From contig WQRX01000016.1 in the NCBI GenBank assembly GCA_009786535.1, forward strand, positions 11,956-52,675: a stretch of DNA of 40,720 nucleotides, in the 5' to 3' direction. Position numbers and translations under genes: made by a program. This stretch comes from Defluviitaleaceae bacterium. Lineage in GTDB: Bacteria; Bacillota; Clostridia; Lachnospirales; WQUN01. Shown here piece after piece: positions 32,367 to 40,552 of this stretch. Positions within the stretch are counted from its first letter, which is position 1; each line of letters starts with the position of its first letter. The notes under the pieces are model-generated. The model was not told where the DNA came from and ran no database searches. It saw only the letters and a program-made list of their open reading frames with translations.

Positions 32367-32513
32367 ATGATTACACGCAGACGGCGATTGCTGGGTTTTG
32401 TGCTTTTCTTCATTGGCGTGGGTATGATTGTGCAGTTTATGATGCCTACGTGGGGGTTTATTATTGCAGCTGCGTTAATTATTCTGGGCTTTTGGTATGT
32501 GTTCGTGTGCTAG
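32367..32513 (+). CDS. Small two-helix membrane protein
   Basis: A 48-residue frame beginning MITRRRR, with two hydrophobic segments (about 8-24 and 28-46) separated by a MPTWG turn. This hairpin-membrane design is common among real small proteins. GAGGGGG lies 7 nt upstream, within the terminator stem. The last 39 bases overlap the end of the convergent RNase G gene. No family is recognised. Given the membrane pattern and the ribosome binding site I favour a real gene. Confidence 0.5.
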   Translation: MITRRRRLLGFVLFFIGVGMIVQFMMPTWGFIIAAALIILGFWYVFVC

Positions 32514-33632
32514 GGGCGGGCGCGTTTTGCGGCGGGTGAGTTGAACCAGCCCCAGTTCTGTCATGCTTACAAGCTCCGTTTTTATGCGGTCTTTTTTTAT
32601 TTCTGCCGCCAGCGCATCTAATAATTTTTGCTTATGGCTGCGGTCTTTCATGTCTATGAAGTCGATGATGATTATGCCCGATAAATTGCGCAAGGTTAGC
32701 TGTGCGGCAATTACGGCGGCGGCTTCTATATTAGTGCGCAGAATGGCGGCGCTATAATTTTCCGCCCCCGAGAATGCCCCCGTATTTACGTCAATAACCA
32801 CACACGCCTCGGTTTGCTCTATGGTAAGGTGCCCTCCGCAGGGAAGGTATACTGTTTTTTCCAGCGCGCGTTCCATTTGACAGGTAATGTTATATGCATC
32901 AAATAAACCGACTTCGCCCTCATACAGGTGGATTTTACTCTTTAACGACGGCAAAATTTGTATAATTGCTTCCTGTATTTTGAGCGGGCAGGCAAGCCAT
33001 ATTTCATCTAAATCATCTGTAAGCAAATCGGTAAGCAGCGCCTCGTGCGCATCATTTTCGGGGTGCAGTAACGCGGGGGGCTGTACGTATTTTGCGCGTT
33101 GTTGAATGGCAAAATACCGTGCGATTAAATCCCTCGCTTCGTTTTCCACCGCTTCTTCCGCTTGCCCCAAGGCATTAGTGCGCACAACCGCGCCAAAGCC
33201 CTTGCGTTCCTTTAGCACGCCATGTACCGCACTGCGCAGGCGTGACCGTTCCTGCGCGTCGGTTATCTTGTGCGAAACACCAATTTCGCCGCGTTCGCTT
33301 TCGTGTACGATAACAAAGCGCCCTTTTATTTTTAATTGAAGCCCGCCATATGCGCCTTTTTCTGCGTAGGCATCTTTATATACCTGCATGGTAATTGCGT
33401 CGCCCTTTTTTAAGCCGTGGCAGTTGGGCAAATTTATGAAGGCATTTTTTGCATCGCCGATATCCACAAAGGCAAAGCGCCCGGGCAAAATATTTTTTAC
33501 CCGCGCTACGTAAACATGCCCAACGCGAGAGGCGGTACCTGTTGGGTCTACATACACTTCTGTTAATTTGTCGTCTACGGTGTAGGCGGTGCGCAGGGCA
33601 TGTTCATTTTGCGCGATAAAAAGACGCTTCAT
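32475..33632 (-). CDS. rng: Ribonuclease G/E-family endoribonuclease, short form
   Basis: Cleaves single-stranded A/U-rich RNA in rRNA maturation and mRNA decay. The 385-residue product has the S1 RNA-binding domain (about 35-115, VGHVYVARVKNILPGRFAFVDIG) and the catalytic core. The Mg-binding aspartates lie in CVVIDVNTGAF (about residue 283) and IIIDFIDMKD (about 325). The end is LGLVQLTRRKTRPPL and then stops, so the CPxCxG zinc-link that joins dimers in E. coli RNase E/G is missing. The N-terminal MKRLFIAQNEHALRTAYTVDD is typical. The ATG overlaps the stop of the GGDEF gene by 4 bases (ATGA). Confidence 0.9.
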   Translation of the reverse strand: MKRLFIAQNEHALRTAYTVDDKLTEVYVDPTGTASRVGHVYVARVKNILPGRFAFVDIGDAKNAFINLPNCHGLKKGDAITMQVYKDAYAEKGAYGGLQLKIKGRFVIVHESERGEIGVSHKITDAQERSRLRSAVHGVLKERKGFGAVVRTNALGQAEEAVENEARDLIARYFAIQQRAKYVQPPALLHPENDAHEALLTDLLTDDLDEIWLACPLKIQEAIIQILPSLKSKIHLYEGEVGLFDAYNITCQMERALEKTVYLPCGGHLTIEQTEACVVIDVNTGAFSGAENYSAAILRTNIEAAAVIAAQLTLRNLSGIIIIDFIDMKDRSHKQKLLDALAAEIKKDRIKTELVSMTELGLVQLTRRKTRPPLAHEHIPKAQNN

Positions 33633-36124
33633 TTACTTACAGCCTCGGCACTTACAACGGCGTTGCGCCCCATATCTTTGGCGCGGTATAACGCAAGGTC
33701 GGCTTGCTTTAGAATTTTTGTTAAGTCCATATACAAGGGCGTTTTGCACGCAACGCCAAAAGAAGCAGAAACATCTAACGATTCCGTGCCAATTCTAAAG
33801 GGTGCGTCGGCTACGGTTTTGCGCAAGCGTTCGGCGGTTTTTACCGCGTCTTCCAACGTAGTGTTGGGCAAAATAACCACAAATTCTTCCCCACCGTAGC
33901 GGGCAAGCAGCGTGCCCTCCTTAATGGCATTGCTTACGCGGGCAGTAAAGATTTTTAATGTTTCATCACCCACGCCATGACCGTACTTATCATTGATGGT
34001 TTTAAACCAGTCGATATCCGCAATAATCAGCGAGAAGGGCGTATCATTTTCGATGCTTATTGCCAAATCACGTTCCGCCGCGGCAATTAAATAACGGCGG
34101 TTGCGCGCACCCGTAAGCACATCCGTTTGCGCCATTGTAGCTTGCAATTGCTGGTTTAACACATTGGTAAACATAAAACCCGCCGATGTAATAATATCTA
34201 CCTCATCGGGGGTAAAGATGCGGGGCTTTCGGCATTCCTGCACGCTAAAGAAGCCGATATTTTCGCCGTTTAACGAAAGCGGGATAATTACGATAGACAC
34301 CATATCGCTTGCCATGGTAAGAATGTCTGTAACGTCTGCAGGCAATGCCGAAACGGGGGAGTTTACCACCCGCCCCTGCACCATTGCGCTAAAAAATGCG
34401 GGGTTAAGCTCGTGCTTTAACACATAACCCACTTCGGGGTTGCGTAATTTTTTTGCGTATTCGCTAAGCCAATTATATTGCAGGATAAATATAGGCTCGC
34501 CGTTTTCTTCGGACTGCTGCCATATTTGTACGCGGTCCGCGTCGAGCGACGTGCCCAGCAGTGCAATGCCTTCGTTGTAGGCGTCCATACCGCCGCTGTC
34601 AAAATTAATGTTTAACAGAATTGCCGCCGCCTTGTTTACGGTACGCAGCATTCGCTTTACTTCTGCTTCTGCCGCCATCATTGCATATATTTTTCGCATA
34701 TCTTGAAAATGCACGGAAAGGAATTGACTGTCTGCCAGGTCTACCCGTTTGGCAACGCATTCGCCGGGGATGCGTTGCCCCGTAGCGCTTATATATTCCC
34801 ATTTGTAATGACATATGCCGTCCCGCATGGTTTCGTTCATTACCCAAGCTCTTTTTTCCCTTGTGAGAACGCCGTCGGCCTGTACTTCGGGGCATATCTC
34901 GTTAAATTTTTCTATAAAAACCGATTTATCGCTGATGCCCAGCAAATCTACCATAGCTTGGTTGCATTCAATGGGGGTAAAATCTAAATTCCACAGGCTG
35001 GAGGGAATGGGGCTTGCGTTGTATATTTGCAGCAGACGACTCGTTGCCTCGTGTTCTTTGTGGGCGTTTTCATTAATTTCGTGCGCCATGGGCACAAGGG
35101 CGATTTTATTAATCAAAAATAACCCTACCGTTACTGTGAAAAACATAATACATATTGCGATAATGATTAACGGGAAATACCGCCCGCCGATTATGCTGCC
35201 TACATCATCAGAAAGCACAACCACCGACCAGCCCGTACCTACAATGGGTGCAATGCTTGCATAAAAAAAGCCGCCGTAGGTAAGGCGAATGGGCGCAAGG
35301 GGCTGCGTACCAATTGGGTAAATACCCCCTTGTAATTGTTGGGCATGTTCATAGATGCGTGCCGCTAACGCAGGGTTTTTCTCCGCTTCGGGCATGACGG
35401 GCAGCAGGGGCAGGCCTGCTTCGTTTACGGGCAGCAGTAAATCGCTGTCGATACGCACGCGCCCGTTTTCGTCTATGATATAACCGCGCCTTCCGTCCAC
35501 ATCAAAGTTGGCAAAGGTCGCGTAAAAAACCGTATCAAAAGCCGAGCCGATGGTCACAACGCCAACCAAGCGTTGGGCGTAATATATGCGGTGGTTGCTC
35601 CATACATACATTTCAAAATAATCGTCTACGCGGCGTTCGCTTTGTACGTTTAAAATAAACGGCGCTTCGCTGTCCAGGGTATTGTAAAACCACTGGCTTT
35701 CGGCATTGCCGCGCGGACCGATGCGCCCCCATGGGCTAAAGGTTTCCACCGTGCCGGCGGCATCAAAATTATACGCCTGCAGCGAGTCGTATACCGTAAA
35801 CATAATGTACACATCGGGTACGTGGCGGGCATAGCCTGCAATGTCATCAAAGGCACGGGCGCGCAGGTACGCATCGTTCTCGTTTGCCATCCAATGGGCA
35901 ATGGCGGAAGAACGGGAAAACTGCTGCATTAACGACAAGTGGGGACTGGTGCTGCTTAAAAAGTTAGAAGCCGCTTCGATAGCGTACTGGCGGGAAAGAC
36001 GCTGCGCCGTATCCTCGCTGATAGAGCGCGAAATAGCAAGCCCGACCCCCATAATTACAATAATTACTACCGTGGGAATAATGATAAAAAGGATGCGCAG
36101 CAGGGTTGTTATGCGTTTGTGCAT
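33629..36124 (-). CDS. Diguanylate cyclase with Cache, PAS and GAF sensor domains
   Basis: Makes cyclic di-GMP from two GTP. The 831-residue product has TM1 (about 8-30), an extracellular Cache domain (about 45-305), TM2 (about 313-337), PAS (about 360-480, IYNASPIPSSLWNLDFTPIECNQ), GAF (about 495-655) and GGDEF (about 665-825). The active site reads GGEEF at about residue 742. TDVLTGARNRRYL and ADIDWFKTINDKYGHGVGDE are standard, so catalysis should be intact. The allosteric I-site R-x-x-D, normally five residues before GGEEF, is absent (KEGT there), so product inhibition is unlikely. It overlaps rng by 4 bases. No EAL or HD-GYP partner is nearby. Confidence 0.93.
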   Translation of the reverse strand: MHKRITTLLRILFIIIPTVVIIVIMGVGLAISRSISEDTAQRLSRQYAIEAASNFLSSTSPHLSLMQQFSRSSAIAHWMANENDAYLRARAFDDIAGYARHVPDVYIMFTVYDSLQAYNFDAAGTVETFSPWGRIGPRGNAESQWFYNTLDSEAPFILNVQSERRVDDYFEMYVWSNHRIYYAQRLVGVVTIGSAFDTVFYATFANFDVDGRRGYIIDENGRVRIDSDLLLPVNEAGLPLLPVMPEAEKNPALAARIYEHAQQLQGGIYPIGTQPLAPIRLTYGGFFYASIAPIVGTGWSVVVLSDDVGSIIGGRYFPLIIIAICIMFFTVTVGLFLINKIALVPMAHEINENAHKEHEATSRLLQIYNASPIPSSLWNLDFTPIECNQAMVDLLGISDKSVFIEKFNEICPEVQADGVLTREKRAWVMNETMRDGICHYKWEYISATGQRIPGECVAKRVDLADSQFLSVHFQDMRKIYAMMAAEAEVKRMLRTVNKAAAILLNINFDSGGMDAYNEGIALLGTSLDADRVQIWQQSEENGEPIFILQYNWLSEYAKKLRNPEVGYVLKHELNPAFFSAMVQGRVVNSPVSALPADVTDILTMASDMVSIVIIPLSLNGENIGFFSVQECRKPRIFTPDEVDIITSAGFMFTNVLNQQLQATMAQTDVLTGARNRRYLIAAAERDLAISIENDTPFSLIIADIDWFKTINDKYGHGVGDETLKIFTARVSNAIKEGTLLARYGGEEFVVILPNTTLEDAVKTAERLRKTVADAPFRIGTESLDVSASFGVACKTPLYMDLTKILKQADLALYRAKDMGRNAVVSAEAVSK

Positions 36125-36170
36125 ACAACATCAACCTTTCGTGATAAAAACGCGCCCCACAATATCATAC

Positions 36171-37562
36171 TTATTCAATTAATTCCACCAATCTGTTGAA
36201 AATTTCTAATGTTTCCGTTTGGGCGGGGGCATTAACAAAAATCCATTCATTTTCCAGCCGTATTGCGATAAAGGGCGGCGCTTGCAGGTGTACGAACAGC
36301 CTGCTTTGCCCATGCCCCGTTACGGAAAAAATCCCCGTATTTAAGCGGGCTGTACCCGTGCCGTATACGCGGTGGCGGGGTGGCAACGTATCCATTAGCT
36401 CGACGGACTGCATTTCCCTTACATGGAAGGAAAAATTGCGGGTTGCGGGTGCATTGATTGTAACTTCTCCTCCGCTGATATGCGTATGCACGCTGCCAAA
36501 ATCTACGGGCAGCATCCACACCGCCATCCCAAGCATAAAAATAACGATGCCGATTATTATTATCCACATTAATTTGCCGAAGGTCCCGCCCATGTTAGTA
36601 GTCATGCCAAAGCCTACGCGCTTTTCCACAATTAAACGCGTATCGGCGGGGTTGTTATAAAACATTGCCCCCCACATCCAGTGGTCGTCCTCGTCGGTAA
36701 AAATTTCCTCATGCTCCACGCGAAGCAGGCGGTTGCGTACGCTGCGCACATTGCTAAAGGCAATGAAAAAGGGAAGCAAAACGGCGGCGCTTGCCAGCAA
36801 AATAATGATTACCAGCATTTCCGCGAAGTTGCCCCCCAGCAATATTGCAAGGGTGATAAACATCATAATTGCACTGTTTATGGTGGCGACTATCACCATA
36901 CAGCGCGTCCATTCCCGCCTGCTTACGCGGTTTAGGGCGTGGTTTACTTCGGTATTTTCGCAGTACACTTGGGTGCGCATATTTTCATACGCCTTATGAA
37001 TGCCCATAAAAAGCGCCAAGGTTAAAAACGCCGAAGCTTGCATTATCCAAAAGGTAATGCCCACCCCTTCGGGAAACTGCCAGGGCATACCCGCAAACAA
37101 ACCAAACAACGTAAAAATAATGGGAAATACATACCATTTTTTGCTGATGGGAAAGGTATCCTTAAAGCGGCTTACCTCTGTGTCAACCCGTATTACATTG
37201 CGCTCCCCCGTCCACCATGCATGTTTGTTTTTAAGGGCACGCAGCTCGTTAAAATGGCGGGCAATTACCCATTGACACGCCCAGATAAAGCCCGTCATCC
37301 ACACCGTCATAAATAGCAGGGTAAGGGAAACAAAATTAAACAACGGAATATGCGCAATAACCAGCAAAAAAGCCAGCAAGCACACCCGCGTATGCATTCG
37401 GCGGAAGCGCTCCGTTATTTCCAGCACTTCGGGGTCGGTCAGCTTGTCGTGGGGCAAAGAAACCCCCAGCAGGATATTCCCGTTAGGCACTTGTGCCGTG
37501 CGGTTATTAAAATACATAATCACCACCGTAAGCAAGTACACCGAACCCATGATAATGCCCAT
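36171..37562 (-). CDS. Polytopic membrane protein with DUF5808-like segment
   Basis: A 463-residue membrane protein with about nine hydrophobic segments. The start at ATG 37562 lies 10 nt after GGTGGAG. An in-frame ATG at 37571 is only 1 nt from that site. DDHWMWGAMFYNNPADTRLIVEKRVGFGMTTNMG (about 310-343) matches the DUF5808 pattern found in SdpI-like and related membrane proteins of Firmicutes. After the last membrane helix a beta-rich domain (about 370-463) may be PH-like. It is typically paired with a GntR regulator, as here. A role in immunity to antimicrobial peptides is possible by analogy but unproven. Confidence 0.72.
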   Translation of the reverse strand: MGIIMGSVYLLTVVIMYFNNRTAQVPNGNILLGVSLPHDKLTDPEVLEITERFRRMHTRVCLLAFLLVIAHIPLFNFVSLTLLFMTVWMTGFIWACQWVIARHFNELRALKNKHAWWTGERNVIRVDTEVSRFKDTFPISKKWYVFPIIFTLFGLFAGMPWQFPEGVGITFWIMQASAFLTLALFMGIHKAYENMRTQVYCENTEVNHALNRVSRREWTRCMVIVATINSAIMMFITLAILLGGNFAEMLVIIILLASAAVLLPFFIAFSNVRSVRNRLLRVEHEEIFTDEDDHWMWGAMFYNNPADTRLIVEKRVGFGMTTNMGGTFGKLMWIIIIGIVIFMLGMAVWMLPVDFGSVHTHISGGEVTINAPATRNFSFHVREMQSVELMDTLPPRHRVYGTGTARLNTGIFSVTGHGQSRLFVHLQAPPFIAIRLENEWIFVNAPAQTETLEIFNRLVELIE

Positions 37563-37564
37563 GG

Positions 37565-37962
37565 CTAACATGCTCCACCCCCGGCGGGCTGCAATTGAAG
37601 CCGATTAAATAACGATGCGCAGTATTGCAGAAAATCGTCTTTACCAATGCCCTTTATTGCAGATTCGATAACCAGCATTTCCAGCTCGCTTTCCATTTTT
37701 TCGCGGAATTCGCCGCTCCTGTCGGCTTTTGGGCTTACCTTTGCGCCGTGGCGACGGTCAATTTCGATATAGCCCTCCTGCTTTAGCAAAGCGTAGGTTT
37801 TGTTTACTGTTAGCGTGTTTATGCCAATATCCTGCGCCATTTGGCGCACGGTGGGCAATCCTTCGCCTATTTTAATTCGCCCCGCCCTATGCCCAACACA
37901 ATTTGGTTGCGCAATTGTACATAGATGGGCGTGGTGCTTGTGGTGTTTAGCCGAATAATCAT
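37565..37962 (-). pseudogene. GntR-family regulator split by a one-base frameshift
   Basis: A regulator of the YtrA-like GntR type. The natural start is ATG 37962, reading MIIRLNTTSTTPIYVQLRNQ and on to GRGELK, then a stop. The rest of the protein (IGEGLPTVRQMAQDIGINTLTVNKTYALLKQEGYIEIDRRHGAKV and a helical tail, ending at 37565) is in another frame. Adding one A to the AAAA at 37873-37870 would rejoin them into a normal regulator of about 132 residues. As written, the product cannot be made whole. Loss would derepress the membrane protein downstream, which it overlaps. A homopolymer assembly error is equally possible. Confidence 0.78.
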
Positions 37963-38004
37963 GTGCATCACTCGCTTTTACTATGAGTTGATTGTTGTAT
38001 GTGG

Positions 38005-38032
38005 AGTATAACAAACAGGTGGTAGTTGTCAA
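38005..38032 (-). promoter_or_regulatory. Promoter of the gntR-membrane protein operon
   Basis: On the minus strand TTGACA (38032-38027) and TATACT (38010-38005) are spaced by 16 bp. It is back to back with the arsR promoter (38046-38074). Confidence 0.68.
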
Positions 38033-38045
38033 GATTGGATTTTTG

Positions 38046-38074
38046 TTGACATTGAAGAAAAACAGGTATACACT
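38046..38074 (+). promoter_or_regulatory. Promoter of the metal-resistance repressor gene
   Basis: TTGACA (38046-38051) with TACACT (38069-38074) at 17 bp, or the overlapping TATACA (38067-38072) at 15 bp. The operator at 38079-38094 follows immediately over the start site. Confidence 0.65.
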
Positions 38075-38078
38075 TCAC

Positions 38079-38094
38079 TTGAGCAAACACTCAA
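38079..38094. promoter_or_regulatory. ArsR-type operator 1
   Basis: TTGAG-CAAACA-CTCAA is an inverted repeat with flanks CAC and ATG, lying over the predicted transcription start of the repressor gene. The same half-sites recur as a perfect palindrome before the ATPase gene (38496-38511), which marks both as targets of the same repressor. Confidence 0.72.
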
Positions 38095-38120
38095 ATGAGG
38101 CGAAGAAGGGAGTGAAATAA

Positions 38121-38477
38121 ATGCGGGAAAAGCCGTTGGTATGCGATGCAACCATCATCCACGAGGACGTAGTAGCCCGGGTACGCAGCGCCATGCCCGA
38201 CGGGGATAAGCTGTACACCTTGGCAAACCTGTATAAAATGTTTGCCGACGGCACGCGGTTAAAAATCCTCTCTGCACTGGCGTGCGAGCCGATGTGCGTA
38301 TGCGACCTTGCGGCGCTGCTGGATATGACGGTTTCCGCCATTTCGCACCAATTAAAATCCCTTCGACTTGCCAATTTGGTGAAATATGAGCGGCAGGGCA
38401 AAATTGTGTACTACTCGCTGGCAGACTGCCACGCGCGAGAGATTTTTGAAATGGGCTTCGAACATATTATGGAGTAA
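38121..38477 (+). CDS. cadC: ArsR/SmtB-family metal-sensing repressor, CadC type
   Basis: A 118-residue winged-helix repressor that leaves DNA when it binds metal. AAGGGAG lies 8 nt before the ATG. The DNA-binding part is MTVSAISHQLKSLRLANLVKYERQGKIVYYSL. The alpha-3 sensing motif is present as C59-V-C61-D-L, with Cys55 just before and Cys8 in the N-terminal arm. This matches the CadC alpha-3N site (two Cys in the helix plus N-terminal Cys), which prefers Cd, Pb and Zn. CadC has a second N-terminal Cys (Cys11) that is not evident here. Operators lie before this gene and before the ATPase. Autoregulation is therefore likely. Confidence 0.92.
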   Translation: MREKPLVCDATIIHEDVVARVRSAMPDGDKLYTLANLYKMFADGTRLKILSALACEPMCVCDLAALLDMTVSAISHQLKSLRLANLVKYERQGKIVYYSLADCHAREIFEMGFEHIME

Positions 38478-38495
38478 ATTTTTTTGCGGCAACAC

Positions 38496-38518
38496 TTGAG
38501 CAATTGCTCAAATATAAT
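38496..38518 (+). promoter_or_regulatory. ArsR-type operator 2 with -10 element, before the ATPase gene
   Basis: TTGAGCAATTGCTCAA (38496-38511) is a perfect 16-bp palindrome with the same half-sites as operator 1. TATAAT (38513-38518) begins 2 bases after it, so the repressor would cover the promoter core. No good -35 is seen at the normal distance. The ATPase gene thus has a second metal-controlled start in addition to read-through from the repressor gene. Confidence 0.75.
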
Positions 38519-38537
38519 ACACAAGGGGGATGTTGCT

Positions 38538-40466
38538 ATGCATAAAAACACGGGGGAACACGGCGACTGCCATTGCCACGGGCATTCACACGACCACCAT
38601 CATGGCGAAGGGGGCAAGGGTACGGTCATTTGGCTTGCAACGGGGGCGGCGGCATTTTTTACGGCAATACTTTTGTACTATGTAGCCAACGTGCCGTGGA
38701 GCGATTACATCGCCCTTGGACTGTTTGGGTTTAGTTATATTTTGCTGGGCGGCAAGGTACTTGTGCGTATGGTGCGTAATATTTTGCGGGGGCAAATCTT
38801 CGACGAAAATTTCCTGATGGGGGTTGCCACCCTTGGTGCCATTGCCATTAATAAGCCCGCAGAAGCAGTAACGGTAATGCTTTTTTACCAAGTGGGCGAA
38901 TTTTTGCAAGGGCTTGCTGTGGCAAAGTCTAAACGGCAGATTAGCGATTTGATGGACATTCGCCCCGATTATGCCCACGTTATACGCGACGGCGAAACGT
39001 TCACCGTTAGCCCAAGCGAGGTAAATATCGGCGAAATTTTCATTGTAAAAGCGGGAGAGAAAATTCCGCTGGACGGTACGGTCACCGAGGGCGAAGCACT
39101 CCTAGATACCTCTGCGCTTACGGGCGAGTCCGTTCCGCGCAGGGCGCGCGTTGCTGATGCGGTGCTTTCGGGGTGCATTAACCAGAATGGCGTCCTTACC
39201 ATACGTGCTACCCAAACCTTTGGCGCGTCCACCGTGTCAAAAATTCTGGATTTGGTAGAAAACGCCGCAAGCAAAAAAGCCCCGACAGAAACCTTTATCC
39301 GCAAATTTGCGCGGTTCTATACCCCTGCGGTGGTATTTGGGGCGGTGTTGCTTGCAATAATCCCGCCCCTATTTTTGGGCGGGGATTGGTACACTTGGGT
39401 AAGCCGTGCCTTGGTTTTCCTCGTAATTTCCTGCCCCTGCGCCTTGGTGGTGAGCATTCCTTTGGGCTTTATGGGGGGCATTGGCGGCGCGTCCAGGAAG
39501 GGCATTCTCGTAAAGGGGGGCAATTATCTGGAAGCCCTCGCCCATTTGGATACGGTGGTTTTCGACAAAACAGGCACACTCACCCAAGGGATTTTTAAAG
39601 TTACGGCGGTAAAAAGCGAAAACGGGCATGACGATTCAGACGTACTTGAATTGGCGGCGCAGGCAGAGGTTTTCTCCAACCACCCCATTGCGCGCTCCAT
39701 TTTGCAGGCATACGGACAAGATATTGATACGACCTTGTTGGAAAATTACGAAGAAATTGCGGGCCACGGCGTGCGCGTAACCGCAAACGGGCGCGAAATC
39801 TTCGCAGGAAACAGCAAGCTCATGGATAAAATGAATATTTCTCACACCCTTTCCTCTACGGAGGGCACAACGGTGCATGTCGCCATCAACGGCGTTTACG
39901 CGGGCTGCCTCATTATCGCAGACGAGATTAAACCCGACAGCCACGGCTTAACCGAAACGTTGCGCGGCATGGGCATTCGCAAAACCGTGATGCTTACGGG
40001 GGATGTGCCTTCCATTGCCCAAGAAATAGGCGAAACCTTAGGGCTAGACGAGGTACACGCAAGCCTGCTCCCCCACCAAAAGGTTGAAAAAGTAGAAGCC
40101 TTGTGCAAAGATAAACCCCAACGCAAGACCCTCGCCTTTGTGGGGGACGGGATTAACGACGCCCCCGTACTTGCCATGGCAGACGTAGGCATCGCCATGG
40201 GTGCGCTGGGAAGCGACGCCGCCATAGAGGCCGCCGACGTTGTACTAATGACAGACGAACCCGCCAAACTGGCAGAGGCGATACGCATCGCCCGCTTCAC
40301 CCAGCGGGTGGTTTGGCAGAATATTGTGCTCTCGCTTGGCATAAAATTTTTATTCATTGTGCTGGCAACGGTGGGGGTTTCCTCCTTGTGGGAAGCGGTA
40401 TTCGCCGATGTAGGGGTATCATTACTCGCCGTGTTGAATAGCATGAGGATAGTTAGGATGCGTTGA
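38538..40466 (+). CDS. cadA: Heavy-metal P1B-type ATPase (Cd/Zn/Pb exporter)
   Basis: Pumps divalent metal out of the cell using ATP. The 642-residue product starts at 38538, behind AAGGGGG. The upstream in-frame start lies over the operator. The N-terminal tail is a His/Cys-rich metal-binding arm (GDCHCHGHSHDHHHG, about residues 9-23) instead of the usual HMA domain. The transport motif is SCPCAL in the sixth membrane helix, with the phosphorylated Asp in VFDKTGTLT, actuator loop TGES and hinge GDGINDAP. The SerP-type motif HP occurs in SNHPIARS. CPC with the CadC-type regulator points to Cd/Zn/Pb. There are eight membrane helices by pattern. It is followed by a terminator and a CDF gene. 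Confidence 0.94.
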   Translation: MHKNTGEHGDCHCHGHSHDHHHGEGGKGTVIWLATGAAAFFTAILLYYVANVPWSDYIALGLFGFSYILLGGKVLVRMVRNILRGQIFDENFLMGVATLGAIAINKPAEAVTVMLFYQVGEFLQGLAVAKSKRQISDLMDIRPDYAHVIRDGETFTVSPSEVNIGEIFIVKAGEKIPLDGTVTEGEALLDTSALTGESVPRRARVADAVLSGCINQNGVLTIRATQTFGASTVSKILDLVENAASKKAPTETFIRKFARFYTPAVVFGAVLLAIIPPLFLGGDWYTWVSRALVFLVISCPCALVVSIPLGFMGGIGGASRKGILVKGGNYLEALAHLDTVVFDKTGTLTQGIFKVTAVKSENGHDDSDVLELAAQAEVFSNHPIARSILQAYGQDIDTTLLENYEEIAGHGVRVTANGREIFAGNSKLMDKMNISHTLSSTEGTTVHVAINGVYAGCLIIADEIKPDSHGLTETLRGMGIRKTVMLTGDVPSIAQEIGETLGLDEVHASLLPHQKVEKVEALCKDKPQRKTLAFVGDGINDAPVLAMADVGIAMGALGSDAAIEAADVVLMTDEPAKLAEAIRIARFTQRVVWQNIVLSLGIKFLFIVLATVGVSSLWEAVFADVGVSLLAVLNSMRIVRMR

Positions 40467-40492
40467 TTTATGTGGTTCTTTTAAAAGAAAAA

Positions 40493-40517
40493 ACCGTGGG
40501 GGACAGCGTCCCACGGT
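40493..40517. terminator. Hairpin between the ATPase and CDF genes
   Basis: ACCGTGGG (40493-40500) pairs with CCCACGGT (40510-40517). Downstream on the plus strand only CTTT follows, whereas on the minus strand TTTTTTCTTTT follows. It is a weak terminator or attenuator for the plus-strand operon and a good one for the other strand. Confidence 0.6.
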
Positions 40518-40552
40518 CTTTCCCCTACCCCCACCCAAAGGAGGCACATGAT

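Noticed and set aside
37963..38032. N-terminal extension of the GntR regulator in the downstream frame
   Set aside because: The extended frame gives a His/Thr-rich sequence with no family match, whereas the other frame from ATG 37962 gives a standard GntR N-terminus. A frameshift explains both.
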